From Deltaproteobacteria bacterium (GTDB taxonomy: Bacteria; Desulfobacterota; DSM-4660; Desulfatiglandales; HGW-15), in contig JAFGDF010000181.1 in the NCBI GenBank assembly GCA_016932235.1, positions 1 through 49,549 on the forward strand: DNA of 49,549 bases, in the 5' to 3' direction. The position numbers were made by a program, and so were the translations under genes. Positions within the stretch are counted from its first letter, which is position 1. Each line of letters starts with the position of its first letter. This document shows positions 1 to 8,694 of this stretch, in pieces. The notes beneath the pieces are model-generated. The model did not search any database, had not been told where the DNA came from, and saw only the letters and a list, made by a program, of their open reading frames with translations.

Positions 1-210
1 ATCTCGGAATGTTCTAACGAATCAGCCCAACTAATACAGATCAATCACAATCCTATAACCAGCCCATTAATTTCTATCCATCCGTGTTACAGAAAAGGGG
101 GTCAAAATAAAAAAATTATCTGGTAGATGGATAATACCGAAAATACCGAATTATCCGGTTTCCGGATAATATATATATGTTAGGTGAAAGTTTATCGACT
201 GGAGGTGTAC
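1..210. promoter_or_regulatory. leader of the first gene with an inverted repeat
   Basis: No gene is visible here. A perfect 9-bp inverted repeat (ATTATCCGG, 3-bp loop, CCGGATAAT) lies at 150-170, about 40 bp before the start codon at 211. It is preceded by a tandem ATACCGAA at about 134-150 and followed by an alternating TA run. The position suits an operator or a hairpin in the 5' leader; which of the two cannot be told from sequence. Confidence 0.4.
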
Positions 211-1134
211 ATGAGCTACAAATGGATTCCAATCCTTGGCGAGTTCTCAACTGAAAAAGATACTTTGATTTTCAAAGGCGGTTCTCAGCCTATGGAGGAT
301 GGTCGTCTTCTCTATAACGTAGGGAACTTTATATGTAATCAGGCTTTTGGAAACGGCATCATTTCCGGGGAAATAGAGTTCACAACCTCAATAGAAAATG
401 AGGCGTGCGGATTCATACTGTATTTCCACCCATCAACGAAGGCATTCACGATGGTCGGATTGGGGGCTGGAGGAGCCCTTTGCTCTGTCCAGACTTGGTC
501 AGGAAATCAATGGGTAATCCATTCGAGTGCGGGAGAAAAACTTCAGTTAAAGACTGGACACCCATACAATCTTCAAGCCTCTGTTGTTGGCTCTCGGGTA
601 ACAGTGAACTTAGAAGGTGTAGACGTAGTTATTACCGACCTTCCATTCCCTCTGCCTACCGGCCAAGCAGGGGTATGGTGCATGGGCGGCACCGGTATTA
701 AAATTAGCCGATATAATATCACGCGTCAGCCACCAAAAGCGTTCGTAGTCATGCAATTCACGCCTCCATATAATGAACTTTACTCCGATGTCATAGCTCC
801 AGTATGTCAAGATCTCGGACTCATAGCTGTTCGGGCGGACGAAACCTACGGCCCAGGTCTTATCATTGCTGATATTGTTCGTGATATTACTGAGGCGAAA
901 GTGATAATCGCAGAAATCACCCCAGCGAATCCCAACGTCTACTACGAGGTGGGTTACGCTCATGCTTTGAACAAACCAACCATCCTTATTGCAGAGAAAC
1001 CAACCCAGCTACCATTCGATGTTTCGCCCTTCCGTGTGCTTTTCTACGAGAACACCATCGGCGGAAAGGCTAAGATTGAATCTGGGCTACGCAAACACCT
1101 TGAAGCCATACAGCGTCAATGGACGACCACCTAA
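211..1134 (+). CDS. lectin-like domain fused to a TIR/nucleoside 2-deoxyribosyltransferase-like domain
   Basis: This 307-aa protein has two parts. Residues 1 to about 165 are beta-rich and Gly-rich, resembling concanavalin/laminin-G-like jelly rolls (weak similarity by eye). From about residue 175 there is an alpha/beta domain starting with KAFVVMQF, then RADE, and NPNVYYEVGYAHA at about 240-252. That last motif resembles the E-x-G-x-A active-site strand of nucleoside 2-deoxyribosyltransferases and TIR-like NAD-cleaving domains. ATG at 211 is chosen over the GTG at 184 because GGAGGT sits 4 bases before it. No signal peptide or membrane segment is seen. The gene stands alone, on the strand opposite to the transporter next door. 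A sensor plus nucleotide-cleaving effector, as in some defence or stress proteins, is inference; no substrate can be assigned. Confidence 0.75.
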   Translation: MSYKWIPILGEFSTEKDTLIFKGGSQPMEDGRLLYNVGNFICNQAFGNGIISGEIEFTTSIENEACGFILYFHPSTKAFTMVGLGAGGALCSVQTWSGNQWVIHSSAGEKLQLKTGHPYNLQASVVGSRVTVNLEGVDVVITDLPFPLPTGQAGVWCMGGTGIKISRYNITRQPPKAFVVMQFTPPYNELYSDVIAPVCQDLGLIAVRADETYGPGLIIADIVRDITEAKVIIAEITPANPNVYYEVGYAHALNKPTILIAEKPTQLPFDVSPFRVLFYENTIGGKAKIESGLRKHLEAIQRQWTTT

Positions 1135-1675
1135 CCTGGCGTTCCAGTTGATGCCGAAAAGACACGGCCCAACTGAACTTTTCGTTATTTCTATCATTTT
1201 TTTCCACTGCCGATCTTCGCTTTTCCCAGGGAATAAAATAGGACCCAACATTATAAAAGTGACCAATTCCAAAGTTCATGTATCTGCTATCGATTCGAAC
1301 TTTAAAGATGAATAATATTTTTTAGATATAAAGTACTGATCACAGCAATGCCAAGACCTTAGATACGAGAATACTATAGAAATCATGCCATCTGAAACCT
1401 GATGTATTTTGCCAATCAACCAAACAAATAAATGCTTGGCCTCGTATCATGTATCGACTCGATCCAGCATGAGGGTAGTGTGGGGAGGGGAGTTAGAGAC
1501 ACCTCTGTAATGAAGTCCTGCGAGACCTCAGAATAGGTTGTGCTGCGTGGGTTATTGTTAGGATTTTCACGGGCCGCTCCAACATGGGCTACCTACTTAC
1601 CTTTCTAATCCAATGCCCCGGATTTATGTGATAAAATCCAGCGCTGCCAATTGCTACTGGAGGCGCAAATAAATC
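1135..1675. other. intergenic stretch without recognised feature
   Basis: This is a gap of 541 bp between the plus-strand first gene and the convergent TRAP transporter operon. I find no convincing coding frame, RNA gene or strong hairpin followed by a T-run. Confidence 0.5.
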
Positions 1676-2980
1676 TTAGTGAGACATCATTCCAGGTAAA
1701 AACAGCGATATCTGTGGAAATACGATCAGAAGAATCAGGTGTAATATATCTGCCACAATAAAGGGGACAATTCCGCGTACTACAGTCTGCATGTGGATAT
1801 CTTTAGCAATTCCTTTTATAACAAACAAAGTCATGCCCAAAGGGGGTGTAATATTTGCTATTTCACCCATTCTGGTTACAAGTATCCCGAACCAGATCGG
1901 GTTGAAGTCCATTGCAATAATTAAAGGGAAAAAAACAGGAAGTGTAAGCAACATCATTGACAAAGGATCCATGAAGCAGCCCAATACCAAATAAAAAAAT
2001 AGTATAAAGGTTAGAATGATATAACGGTTCAGAGGGAGTGAACCGACAAAATCACTTAGTTCGGTTGGAAGTCTGCTCACAGCCATGAAGATATTTAGCA
2101 TCGAAGCGCCGGTCAAGATTAACAGAACCATTGCCACAACTTTCGTAGTACTGCGAAGACTCTCCAAAAAAAGCGGCCTAGCCAGGTTACCTGTAATAAT
2201 AGCGTACATGAAGGCCCCGAAGGCTCCGATGCCCCCCGCCTCAGTGGGGCTAAAAACTCCAAAATAAATACCGCCAATCACAAGCAAGAACAAGCAGAAT
2301 ATTGGAAAGGTTTTCTTCAAGGACTTCCCCTTTTCCCTCAGAGTTGTATAGGGTCCAGGGGGTCCCATATTAGGCCTCAAAGTACAAAGTAGATAAATAG
2401 TTGCAATGTAAAAGATAGCCTCAGTGATACCGGGAATAAAGCCTGCAAGAAAAAGTTTGCCGATAGATTGCTCAGTGATGATTCCATAAAAAATAAGCCC
2501 CATGCTAGGGGGTATCATGGCGCCCATTGTGCCACCAGAAGCAACAACACCGGTCATAAGACCTGGATCATATTTATGCTTCCTCATTTCTGGTATCGCC
2601 ACCATCCCCATGGTTACGGCAGTGCTTATGCTGGAGCCGCTGACAGACGCAAATGCGGCGCACCCGCCCACCGTAGCCATTGCTAGACCGCCCCGCACGT
2701 GTCCAATCCAGGTATAAGCCGCATCGTAGAGGTCCGTGCTTACCCCAGAATTGTATAAAAGGAGGCCCATAAGTATGAAAAGCGGCACTACTGAGAGTGT
2801 ATAGCTGCTCCATGTTTCAAAAGGATATATGCCCAACATACCTAACGCCTGATCAAAGCCGAGCAGCCATGCAGAACCAATAAAGCCTGTTAGACCCATA
2901 GCTATAGCAATGGGCATTTGCATGAGAAGCAAAATAAACAGAAAGGCCAGGCATATTATGCCAATGATCACGGGTGTCAT
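1676..2980 (-). CDS. dctM: TRAP transporter large permease subunit (DctM-like)
   Basis: This 434-aa, very hydrophobic protein has about a dozen membrane segments and the length and character of DctM/TRAP-T large permeases. These form the cation-coupled translocation channel for organic acids in the inner membrane. The N terminus is a membrane segment, and the family-typical Gly/Pro/Ser-rich loops are present, for example SGSSISTAVTMG and GGTMGAMIPPSMG. The ATG overlaps the stop of the small permease gene (ATGA), so the two are translationally coupled. It is the last gene of a three-gene operon in the order binding protein, small permease, large permease. The substrate cannot be read from sequence, but the neighbourhood of CoA ligases suggests a carboxylate. 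Confidence 0.95.
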   Translation of the reverse strand: MTPVIIGIICLAFLFILLLMQMPIAIAMGLTGFIGSAWLLGFDQALGMLGIYPFETWSSYTLSVVPLFILMGLLLYNSGVSTDLYDAAYTWIGHVRGGLAMATVGGCAAFASVSGSSISTAVTMGMVAIPEMRKHKYDPGLMTGVVASGGTMGAMIPPSMGLIFYGIITEQSIGKLFLAGFIPGITEAIFYIATIYLLCTLRPNMGPPGPYTTLREKGKSLKKTFPIFCLFLLVIGGIYFGVFSPTEAGGIGAFGAFMYAIITGNLARPLFLESLRSTTKVVAMVLLILTGASMLNIFMAVSRLPTELSDFVGSLPLNRYIILTFILFFYLVLGCFMDPLSMMLLTLPVFFPLIIAMDFNPIWFGILVTRMGEIANITPPLGMTLFVIKGIAKDIHMQTVVRGIVPFIVADILHLILLIVFPQISLFLPGMMSH

Positions 2981-3495
2981 TTCTTAAATACCTCGTATAT
3001 TGAATCAATCAAATCCATCAAAATTACAATAGTAAACAACCCAAATCCGACTCCAATTAAACCCACAAAAGGATATCTCGGTATACCAAGGGTCATCGAT
3101 TTGATTCCGCTTTCGGAAAGAACACGTATCTCTACAAAAGAGCGCCACACTATCAGCAAAAAGAAACCAACCGTGAGGAGGCTGGTAAAACAATAAAAAA
3201 TTCCTTCCCATCGTTTTGGTAGTTTGCCTTTCAATACATCAACGCTAACATGCCCTTTCTCAATAGCACAGTAAGAAAGACCAAGAGAGACAAGAACAAC
3301 CATAAGAAATTCACTTATCTCATGAGAGAAGAATATCGGGCTATTGAAAAAATATCGAAGAATGACATCTGCTGCCGTAAGAAACATCATAAGGATCAAT
3401 GCAGCTTGAGATAGCGTATTCAGACCGATGATCGCCTGTCTGATAGTTTCCCTTTTAATCAGCTTGAATCCAATGGTCTTCCTCATTGTGCCCAT
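2977..3495 (-). CDS. dctQ: TRAP transporter small permease subunit (DctQ-like)
   Basis: This 172-aa protein has four predicted membrane segments and the size of DctQ proteins, which form an integral-membrane complex with DctM. After the first helices the motif FSHEISEFLMVVLVSLGLSY fits the family's conserved amphipathic region. I take the ATG at 3495 rather than the in-frame TTG at 3501, because GTGAGG lies 8 bases before it. The gene is 10 bases from the stop of the binding-protein gene and overlaps the DctM start by 4 bases. Confidence 0.92.
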   Translation of the reverse strand: MGTMRKTIGFKLIKRETIRQAIIGLNTLSQAALILMMFLTAADVILRYFFNSPIFFSHEISEFLMVVLVSLGLSYCAIEKGHVSVDVLKGKLPKRWEGIFYCFTSLLTVGFFLLIVWRSFVEIRVLSESGIKSMTLGIPRYPFVGLIGVGFGLFTIVILMDLIDSIYEVFKK

Positions 3496-3505
3496 GAACA
3501 AAACC

Positions 3506-4591
3506 TCACTTTCTGTTCGCTTCGATCAACTCCTCCGTGGAGGAAATTATTCTTTTTACCAAGGCCTCAGGCTCAGGACATTTTTGTTCTTTTGCCTTTT
3601 TTACCGCCAATTTAATCCATGCGTTCCAGATTTTCTCTCCATCGAGATCCTTCCACTCTTTTATTTTTTCAGGAGATAATACTGATTCATTCAATTCATA
3701 ACCCTCAGATTTAACTTTTTCCCTGCCGTTTATTGCGGATGCGTCAAATTCTGTCCTGGACCAGAAACGGCTTCCCTCCAAACCGCTAACACTCATGATC
3801 TTTTGCTGTAAATCGGGAGTCAAGCTATTCCAGGCTTGATGGCTCATGCAAACACCTCTTGCACCGGCATTAAAAGGTCCAAAAAAATAGTATTTTGCGA
3901 CCTCGTAAATTCTCATTTGCAGTAGATTACTCCAATTGGCAGACGCGGCATCAATTACCCCCTTTTCTAAAGCGCTGTAACTCTCAGAACCTGGCATGGA
4001 GACCGGAATACCACCAGCTAATTCAACCATATATTGAAGGCATTCCCCTCCAACAGCCCTTGTTTTGAGACCTTTGAAATCTTCCCTTGATTTAATCTGT
4101 TTTTTGTTGGATACAAAGAAAAACGGCGTGGATACAGAAAAGAGCAATATCTTATTATCCTTATATTCGTTTTGAATTTCTTGGAAATTTTCATACAGTT
4201 TCCATGTCACAATAGACTCATGCTCCGCACTCTGGTAATTGAGGAAAGGTAGGGTTATTACATTGTGTAAAACAACAAGACCAGGCGTGTTATGAAAACT
4301 GACATCACCAACATCAACGATGCCTTTCTGCAATGAGCCCCAAGCAGATTCGGCCTTAGCAAGAGAACCAGACCAGTATGGCTCGAAAACAATTTGACCA
4401 TTGGTTGCTTTTTCAACCTGCTCAAACCATGGTTTTATTGAATGAATTGCTCCCCAGCCATCAGGATGATAAAAAGTTGCATATCTGAAGTTGTATTTTT
4501 TTAATTCAGCGGCCGAAGAATGCCTGGCAACAACAGATATAAAAGCAATTAAAATGATCACAGTCAATATTGCCGGAATAATTTTTTTCAT
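3506..4591 (-). CDS. dctP: TRAP transporter periplasmic solute-binding protein (DctP-like)
   Basis: The protein has 361 aa with a clear Sec signal peptide (MKKI, a hydrophobic run, then SSAAE, cleavage near residue 28). The mature part follows the DctP pattern: a central Arg-containing region (SREDFKGLKTRAVGGE), where the family's carboxylate-binding Arg normally lies, and then GVIDAASANWSN. It would capture a carboxylated solute in the periplasm and hand it to DctQM. The start is preceded by AAAGGAGATC. A promoter with an overlapping inverted repeat that faces this gene lies about 430 bp upstream (5004-5053) and closely matches the one before the CoA ligase gene at 12.5 kb. Confidence 0.93.
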   Translation of the reverse strand: MKKIIPAILTVIILIAFISVVARHSSAAELKKYNFRYATFYHPDGWGAIHSIKPWFEQVEKATNGQIVFEPYWSGSLAKAESAWGSLQKGIVDVGDVSFHNTPGLVVLHNVITLPFLNYQSAEHESIVTWKLYENFQEIQNEYKDNKILLFSVSTPFFFVSNKKQIKSREDFKGLKTRAVGGECLQYMVELAGGIPVSMPGSESYSALEKGVIDAASANWSNLLQMRIYEVAKYYFFGPFNAGARGVCMSHQAWNSLTPDLQQKIMSVSGLEGSRFWSRTEFDASAINGREKVKSEGYELNESVLSPEKIKEWKDLDGEKIWNAWIKLAVKKAKEQKCPEPEALVKRIISSTEELIEANRK

Positions 4592-5369
4592 TTTGATCTC
4601 CTTTCCTTACAGAATAAATTAGTATTAATGGTTGTTAACACATCTCCACACCTCTTAACTCCCTCCTTTCTTTGCTTACATGATGTGGTCTAAACCACGC
4701 TAATCAGTATAACCCCCTGCTTTTTAGAAGAATGATTTCATCATTTCCATTATGCAGGAATTCCTCGGACATGTGTTCGGTGTTATCTCTCATTTTCATG
4801 GGGTCAGGCTTTTAACTGTTGTGATTATGCTTAAAAAGAGGCATCCTGGCGTCTTAGATATTCCGTATTTTATTGAACCACCTCTGGGCGAAGTGAGATA
4901 GATATCCATTCGCCGGATACTTTTGATATTTCCTTCAAAGAAAGATCGATTACTTTTCAGCATCTGAAATGTTCATTCGGTAGATATCATTGATGATTTA
5001 AATTTTGTATTGTGAAATACGATTTTTATAATACAAAATAAAAGGTCTGTCAAGATGAAAATTGCCATGGTTCTCCCCAAAAATTCAGGCGCCAAAAAAA
5101 GTGAATTCGCAGAGATTTAAGTAGGAGGTAGCTTTAAGGCCCGCTCCTCCCTTCCTGATTTTGTAAAGCACCTCTTTGATGTACGTCGGTAAGTGCGTTA
5201 AAACTCTGGGAGCTGAAAGTCTTTGGAGATGCAGATGACATTGGTTTGGCTGTCAAAGATACCTTTGTTATGCACATAGCTATGCATTTCTAAAATAGGG
5301 CCGCACAATGTTGCTTGAAAGGTCTTCGATGGCGACGATATTGTCAGACCACTTTTGGTTGCCTGCTTG
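4592..5369. other. long leader/spacer before the TRAP operon
   Basis: This 778-bp spacer holds one clear element, the promoter-operator at 5004-5053. Between it and the dctP start lie about 410 bp without a coding frame, which would make an unusually long 5' leader. On the minus strand between 5369 and about 5070 there are short open stretches in different frames (for example one reading NQKWSDNIVAIEDL) that may be decayed coding sequence; I do not recognise the source. Confidence 0.4.
5004..5053 (-). promoter_or_regulatory. sigma-70-type promoter A with overlapping operator, facing dctP
   Basis: On the minus strand TTGACA (5053-5048) is followed after exactly 17 bases by TATAAA (5030-5025). 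A 34-bp imperfect palindrome (TTTGTATT...TACAAA, 13 of 17 positions symmetrical) covers the -10 region at 5004-5037. The layout and most bases match promoter B at 12571-12620, including the spacing. A regulator bound here would block or reshape polymerase binding. Predicted transcription starts near 5018. Confidence 0.7.
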
Positions 5370-6755
5370 TCAGTCATTCAGGAAAGAAGCATACTCGGCC
5401 ATGCGGGAAAGCACGTATACAGCACGTTTGGGATCAGAGTAAGCAGCGACTCCCTTCTCCGCTAAAGTAGCAAACATCTTGGGCTCCAACTCGGGCAACG
5501 CGGAGACAGTCACGGCCAGAGGCTTTTCAATGCACTTAGTCACGGCCGCCACTTTCTCCAGACAGGCTGGAACCGGGTTCAAAATGACCATGATCATGTC
5601 AATACCCTCATCATCCGCCACAATCTCGATCGCTTTCTTGTACAAATCTGGATCCAACAACGAGGCCACACCGGTATCCGTGGGGTTTCCCACCGACGTA
5701 CCCACTGGGGGAAGCACTTCCCTCAAATGCGAGGTAGTTTTCTCTGAAAGCCGGGGTAGCTCCAGCCCCATGGCCCAACAGTTGTCTGCGGTCCCTACAC
5801 CGGTACCGCCTTGGCCGCTGATGATCGCGATCCTGCGGCCTTTGGGCAAAGGCAGGTTGTGAAAAGCGACCGCGCAATCGACAACTTCCTCGACACTGTT
5901 AACATTGATAATACCTGCCTGCTTGAACATTGCGTTCCAGATGCTGGCCGACCCGGCAAGCGCTCCGGTATGCGAGGCAGCAGCCCTAGCTCCCTGTTCG
6001 CTCACCCCGCCCTTCCAGAGGATGATGGGCTTTTTCCGGGAGACCTCGCGGGCTGTCTCGAAAAAGCGCCGGCCGTCCTTGACCCCTTCCATGTAGGATA
6101 CAATGGTCTTGGTGTTGTCGTCCTGGCCTAGATACTCGAGAAAGTCCTCGGCGGCCAGGTCGCACTCATTGCCGCAGCTCACGACACTGCTGAAGCGCAC
6201 ACCCTTCGCCGACAGGAACCAAACCAGGTAGTCTACGAACGAACCGCTCTGGGAGAAGCCGCCGATTGAGCCACCTTCAGTGGGCACATCTTTCATTAAC
6301 GTCTGAGGGTAGGTGACGATGCCGGCTCTTGGATTGAAGAAGCCCAGGCAGTTAGGGCCGATGATGCGCGTCCCACCTTCGCGGCCGACACGCCCTATCT
6401 CCAGCTCGAGTGCTTTGCCTTCAGTTCCCAGCTCTCCGAAACCGGAAGCAAAGACCACAGCCCCGCCGACCTTATTCTCGACGCACTCCTTGACAAGGCC
6501 CATCACCGCATTAGGCGGAATAAGGAGGATGGCAAGATCGAGCCTGTCAGGGACGGCGCTGATGCTTGAGTATGCCTTGATACCCAGGATATCCTCGCGC
6601 TTGGGATTGATGGGGTATAGCTTCCGACACCCAGCATCCCTCATGCCCTCCAAAAAAAGGCGCCCGAAGCTTCCATCCTTGTCGGTAGCACCCACCAGCG
6701 CTACCGACTCAGCGTTGAATATTTGCTTTATCTGCTCAACAGTCTTTATCGACAT
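5370..6755 (-). CDS. ADP-forming acyl-CoA synthetase, alpha subunit
   Basis: This 461-aa protein has the alpha-subunit architecture of NDP-forming acyl-CoA synthetases: an N-terminal CoA-binding Rossmann domain (VALVGATDKDGSFG at about 16-29, IGPNCLGFFNPRAG), then two succinyl-CoA-ligase-like domains. ASHTGALAGS at about 257-266 contains the His that the family phosphorylates. The enzyme converts acyl-CoA, ADP and phosphate to acid, ATP and CoA, so it can conserve energy at the end of a degradation pathway. The beta subunit lies 4 bases upstream in the same direction, so the two are surely cotranscribed. GGAGAG stands before the ATG. Which acyl group is used is unknown. Confidence 0.92.
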   Translation of the reverse strand: MSIKTVEQIKQIFNAESVALVGATDKDGSFGRLFLEGMRDAGCRKLYPINPKREDILGIKAYSSISAVPDRLDLAILLIPPNAVMGLVKECVENKVGGAVVFASGFGELGTEGKALELEIGRVGREGGTRIIGPNCLGFFNPRAGIVTYPQTLMKDVPTEGGSIGGFSQSGSFVDYLVWFLSAKGVRFSSVVSCGNECDLAAEDFLEYLGQDDNTKTIVSYMEGVKDGRRFFETAREVSRKKPIILWKGGVSEQGARAAASHTGALAGSASIWNAMFKQAGIINVNSVEEVVDCAVAFHNLPLPKGRRIAIISGQGGTGVGTADNCWAMGLELPRLSEKTTSHLREVLPPVGTSVGNPTDTGVASLLDPDLYKKAIEIVADDEGIDMIMVILNPVPACLEKVAAVTKCIEKPLAVTVSALPELEPKMFATLAEKGVAAYSDPKRAVYVLSRMAEYASFLND

Positions 6756-6759
6756 AAAA

Positions 6760-7458
6760 TTACTCTCCTAGTATCACGCGGGCGTCGACAGCGACGGCGC
6801 TGTCAGGGTAGGCGAAGATAGGGTTGATGTCCATCTCTTTGATTTCCGGTGTCTTGGCTACAAATTCCGAGACACGCAGGAGGATGTCCTCGAGTTTGGA
6901 AGTATCCACCGGGTCAGAGCCCCGGAAGCCGTATAGAAGACGTGAGGCCCGTATCTCTCTGACCGCCTTGGCCGCGTCACCTTTGGTAAGCGGCACGATT
7001 TTGAAAGTGACGTCCTTGAGGACTTCCACCCAGACACCGCCTAGTCCAAACATGATTACGGGGCCAAACTGTGGGTCAGTGGCCATCCCGACCATGACTT
7101 CCAGGCCTGGCACTGCCATGTTCTGAACCGTGACTCCCTCGATGACTGCATTGGGGAATTTGGACAGACATGAAGCCATGATGGTGTCGTAAGCCTCGGC
7201 TACTTCCTGCTCACTTTTGAGCCCTACCTTGACACCTCCGGCATCGCTCTTGTGAACAATGTCCAGAGAAGACACCTTGAGGACACAAGGATAATTGATC
7301 TCTCGGCTCATAGCCACCGCTTCCTCCTTGGATGTTGCCAACTTCATCACGGTGGTACGGATGCCCAAGCTGGTGAGCAGTTGCTTGGATTCCATCTCCG
7401 TGAGAACGGTGCGCCCTTGGTTTCTGGCATTCTTTATAACCTCCCTTGTATTTGGCAT
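6760..7458 (-). CDS. ADP-forming acyl-CoA synthetase, beta subunit (ATP-grasp)
   Basis: This 232-aa ATP-grasp protein is the usual size for a stand-alone beta subunit of this synthetase. Characteristic pieces are PCVLKVSSLDIVHKSDAGGV (nucleotide-binding lid with His-Lys), FGPVIMFGLGGVWVEVLKDV and the acidic metal site EMDINPIF near the C terminus. It binds the nucleotide and takes part in phosphate transfer from the alpha-subunit phospho-His. I chose ATG at 7458 because GGAGGT is 9 bases upstream; an in-frame GTG at 7491 has no such site. It pairs with the alpha-subunit gene directly downstream. Confidence 0.92.
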   Translation of the reverse strand: MPNTREVIKNARNQGRTVLTEMESKQLLTSLGIRTTVMKLATSKEEAVAMSREINYPCVLKVSSLDIVHKSDAGGVKVGLKSEQEVAEAYDTIMASCLSKFPNAVIEGVTVQNMAVPGLEVMVGMATDPQFGPVIMFGLGGVWVEVLKDVTFKIVPLTKGDAAKAVREIRASRLLYGFRGSDPVDTSKLEDILLRVSEFVAKTPEIKEMDINPIFAYPDSAVAVDARVILGE

Positions 7459-7633
7459 GTCATACTGACCTCCCTCCAGTATTTGTATCACTTTAAGTTA
7501 GTATTTAGGGCAGCCTATTTGTATCGAGTTAAAACGTCGGAGGCAATCTGGCTTCTGGCGTGAGTAAAAGATAATATAAGCTACTATGAAGCCTAACGTT
7601 ATTGTATTCATATCATCAGCATTTTATGATATT

Positions 7634-7768
7634 TTATGTATTTTTTAAATAATAGAATAATTCTCTATTTAGCAATTCGTCTCTGCGCTTACCATTAAAG
7701 CTTTCATTATATCCGGTTTCCCAAGGGTTGCCAGGTTCCATGAAAAGCGTTTTAATGCCGACAACCAT
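7634..7768 (-). pseudogene. C-terminal relic of an IS3-family transposase (OrfB)
   Basis: Translated on the minus strand, this stretch reads GIKTLFMEPGNPWETGY followed by NESFNGKRRDELLNRELFYY. This matches the end of the DDE integrase core of IS3-family OrfB, including the catalytic Glu of NESF. Only about 45 codons remain; the upstream part of the gene, OrfA and terminal inverted repeats are not seen. It lies in the 374-bp gap (7459-7832) between the acyl-CoA synthetase pair and the CoA-transferase-like pair, so it marks an old insertion and deletion that may have separated two once contiguous operons. Apart from this relic I see nothing in the gap. Confidence 0.72.
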
Positions 7769-7832
7769 TAATTAATCTAAGATAGTCACAGGTCAAATCC
7801 TGATGAACACAATTCGGGATTGGGCTGCTCGG

Positions 7833-8654
7833 CTACCCGACAGTGAGCCGAAATCTTTTTAGGACACCGTCCCTGTCGACCTGATCTCTAAGAATTCGGA
7901 GTTCTCTGTCGGTCGGAGGAACCGTTGTCGGTACATTTCCCGACCGGACCAGTTCAAATTCCGTATTTGCCAAGACATCTTCGATCCCATATCCGGGATG
8001 CACGGACCGCAGCCTAGCCCGGTGGGAACCTTCCTCAAAATCCATGACACATAAAGGCGTATAAACAAAGACCGGTCCCTTTGCTTGCGGTTTTGCAACT
8101 TTCCATCTTGAATCACCGCCCGTCAGAAAACCCGGGCCGGTAATGAAATCGATATTCTTCACAAAGATTCTTTGATTGTGATGCCAGAAAAAAAGATATG
8201 AATTTTCAATACTTATCTCCCATGGTGTGCCTACCGCCCCAGGTCCCCTGACTTTCAGATTTTCATAGGGGCCGATGCCGATCATGTTCACATTGCCAAA
8301 CTGATCCATCTGGAGTCCCCCTTGAAATCCGAAACCCCAGTCTGCCCTCAGCCCCATTTCTAGGACATCCATCATGGCCGTCCTGGCCTCCGCTCCGACC
8401 ATATTCCTTGGATGGGCGGCAGTCTCCGGTAGCCTGTCAAAGGTAGGATTGACTGCGCTGCTGTCCCCGCACACCCACCACAGGTTCGGCGCGACCGTCA
8501 GTTTTGCCATGCGGATTGCAGCCATAGGTATAGTCGCAGCGGAGCCGACAACTCCGACTTTCTCTTCACAATCAACCAGATTTCTCGCCATTTCTATGGC
8601 CATTAGTTCCGCCATGGAATATTGATCCGTTCCCGGATCAGCGATTTTTGCCAT
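7833..8654 (-). CDS. CoA-transferase family beta subunit (GctB/IpdB-like), probable hydrolase
   Basis: This 273-aa protein belongs to the class I CoA-transferase family (glutaconate CoA-transferase beta / IpdB type). The family core is visible: GSAATIPMAAIRMAKLTVAP, then FGFQGGLQMDQFGNVNM. In true transferases a catalytic Glu follows the APNL strand (E-S-G). Here that place reads VCGDSSAVNP, so the Glu is absent. Loss of this Glu is known for IpdAB, which hydrolyses a cyclic beta-diketone CoA ester in steroid ring degradation, so a hydrolytic ring-opening role is the better guess. It follows its alpha partner by 40 bases, with GGAGG before the ATG. Confidence 0.82.
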   Translation of the reverse strand: MAKIADPGTDQYSMAELMAIEMARNLVDCEEKVGVVGSAATIPMAAIRMAKLTVAPNLWWVCGDSSAVNPTFDRLPETAAHPRNMVGAEARTAMMDVLEMGLRADWGFGFQGGLQMDQFGNVNMIGIGPYENLKVRGPGAVGTPWEISIENSYLFFWHHNQRIFVKNIDFITGPGFLTGGDSRWKVAKPQAKGPVFVYTPLCVMDFEEGSHRARLRSVHPGYGIEDVLANTEFELVRSGNVPTTVPPTDRELRILRDQVDRDGVLKRFRLTVG

Positions 8655-8694
8655 ATTGTCCTCCAGTTACGCTCTATAAATAAGGTTTTTCTCT

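Noticed and set aside
7800..7850. Plus-strand reading IRDWAARL as a second IS3 fragment
   Set aside because: It is on the opposite strand to the clear relic, only a few residues long, and runs into the antisense of the CoA-transferase-like gene.
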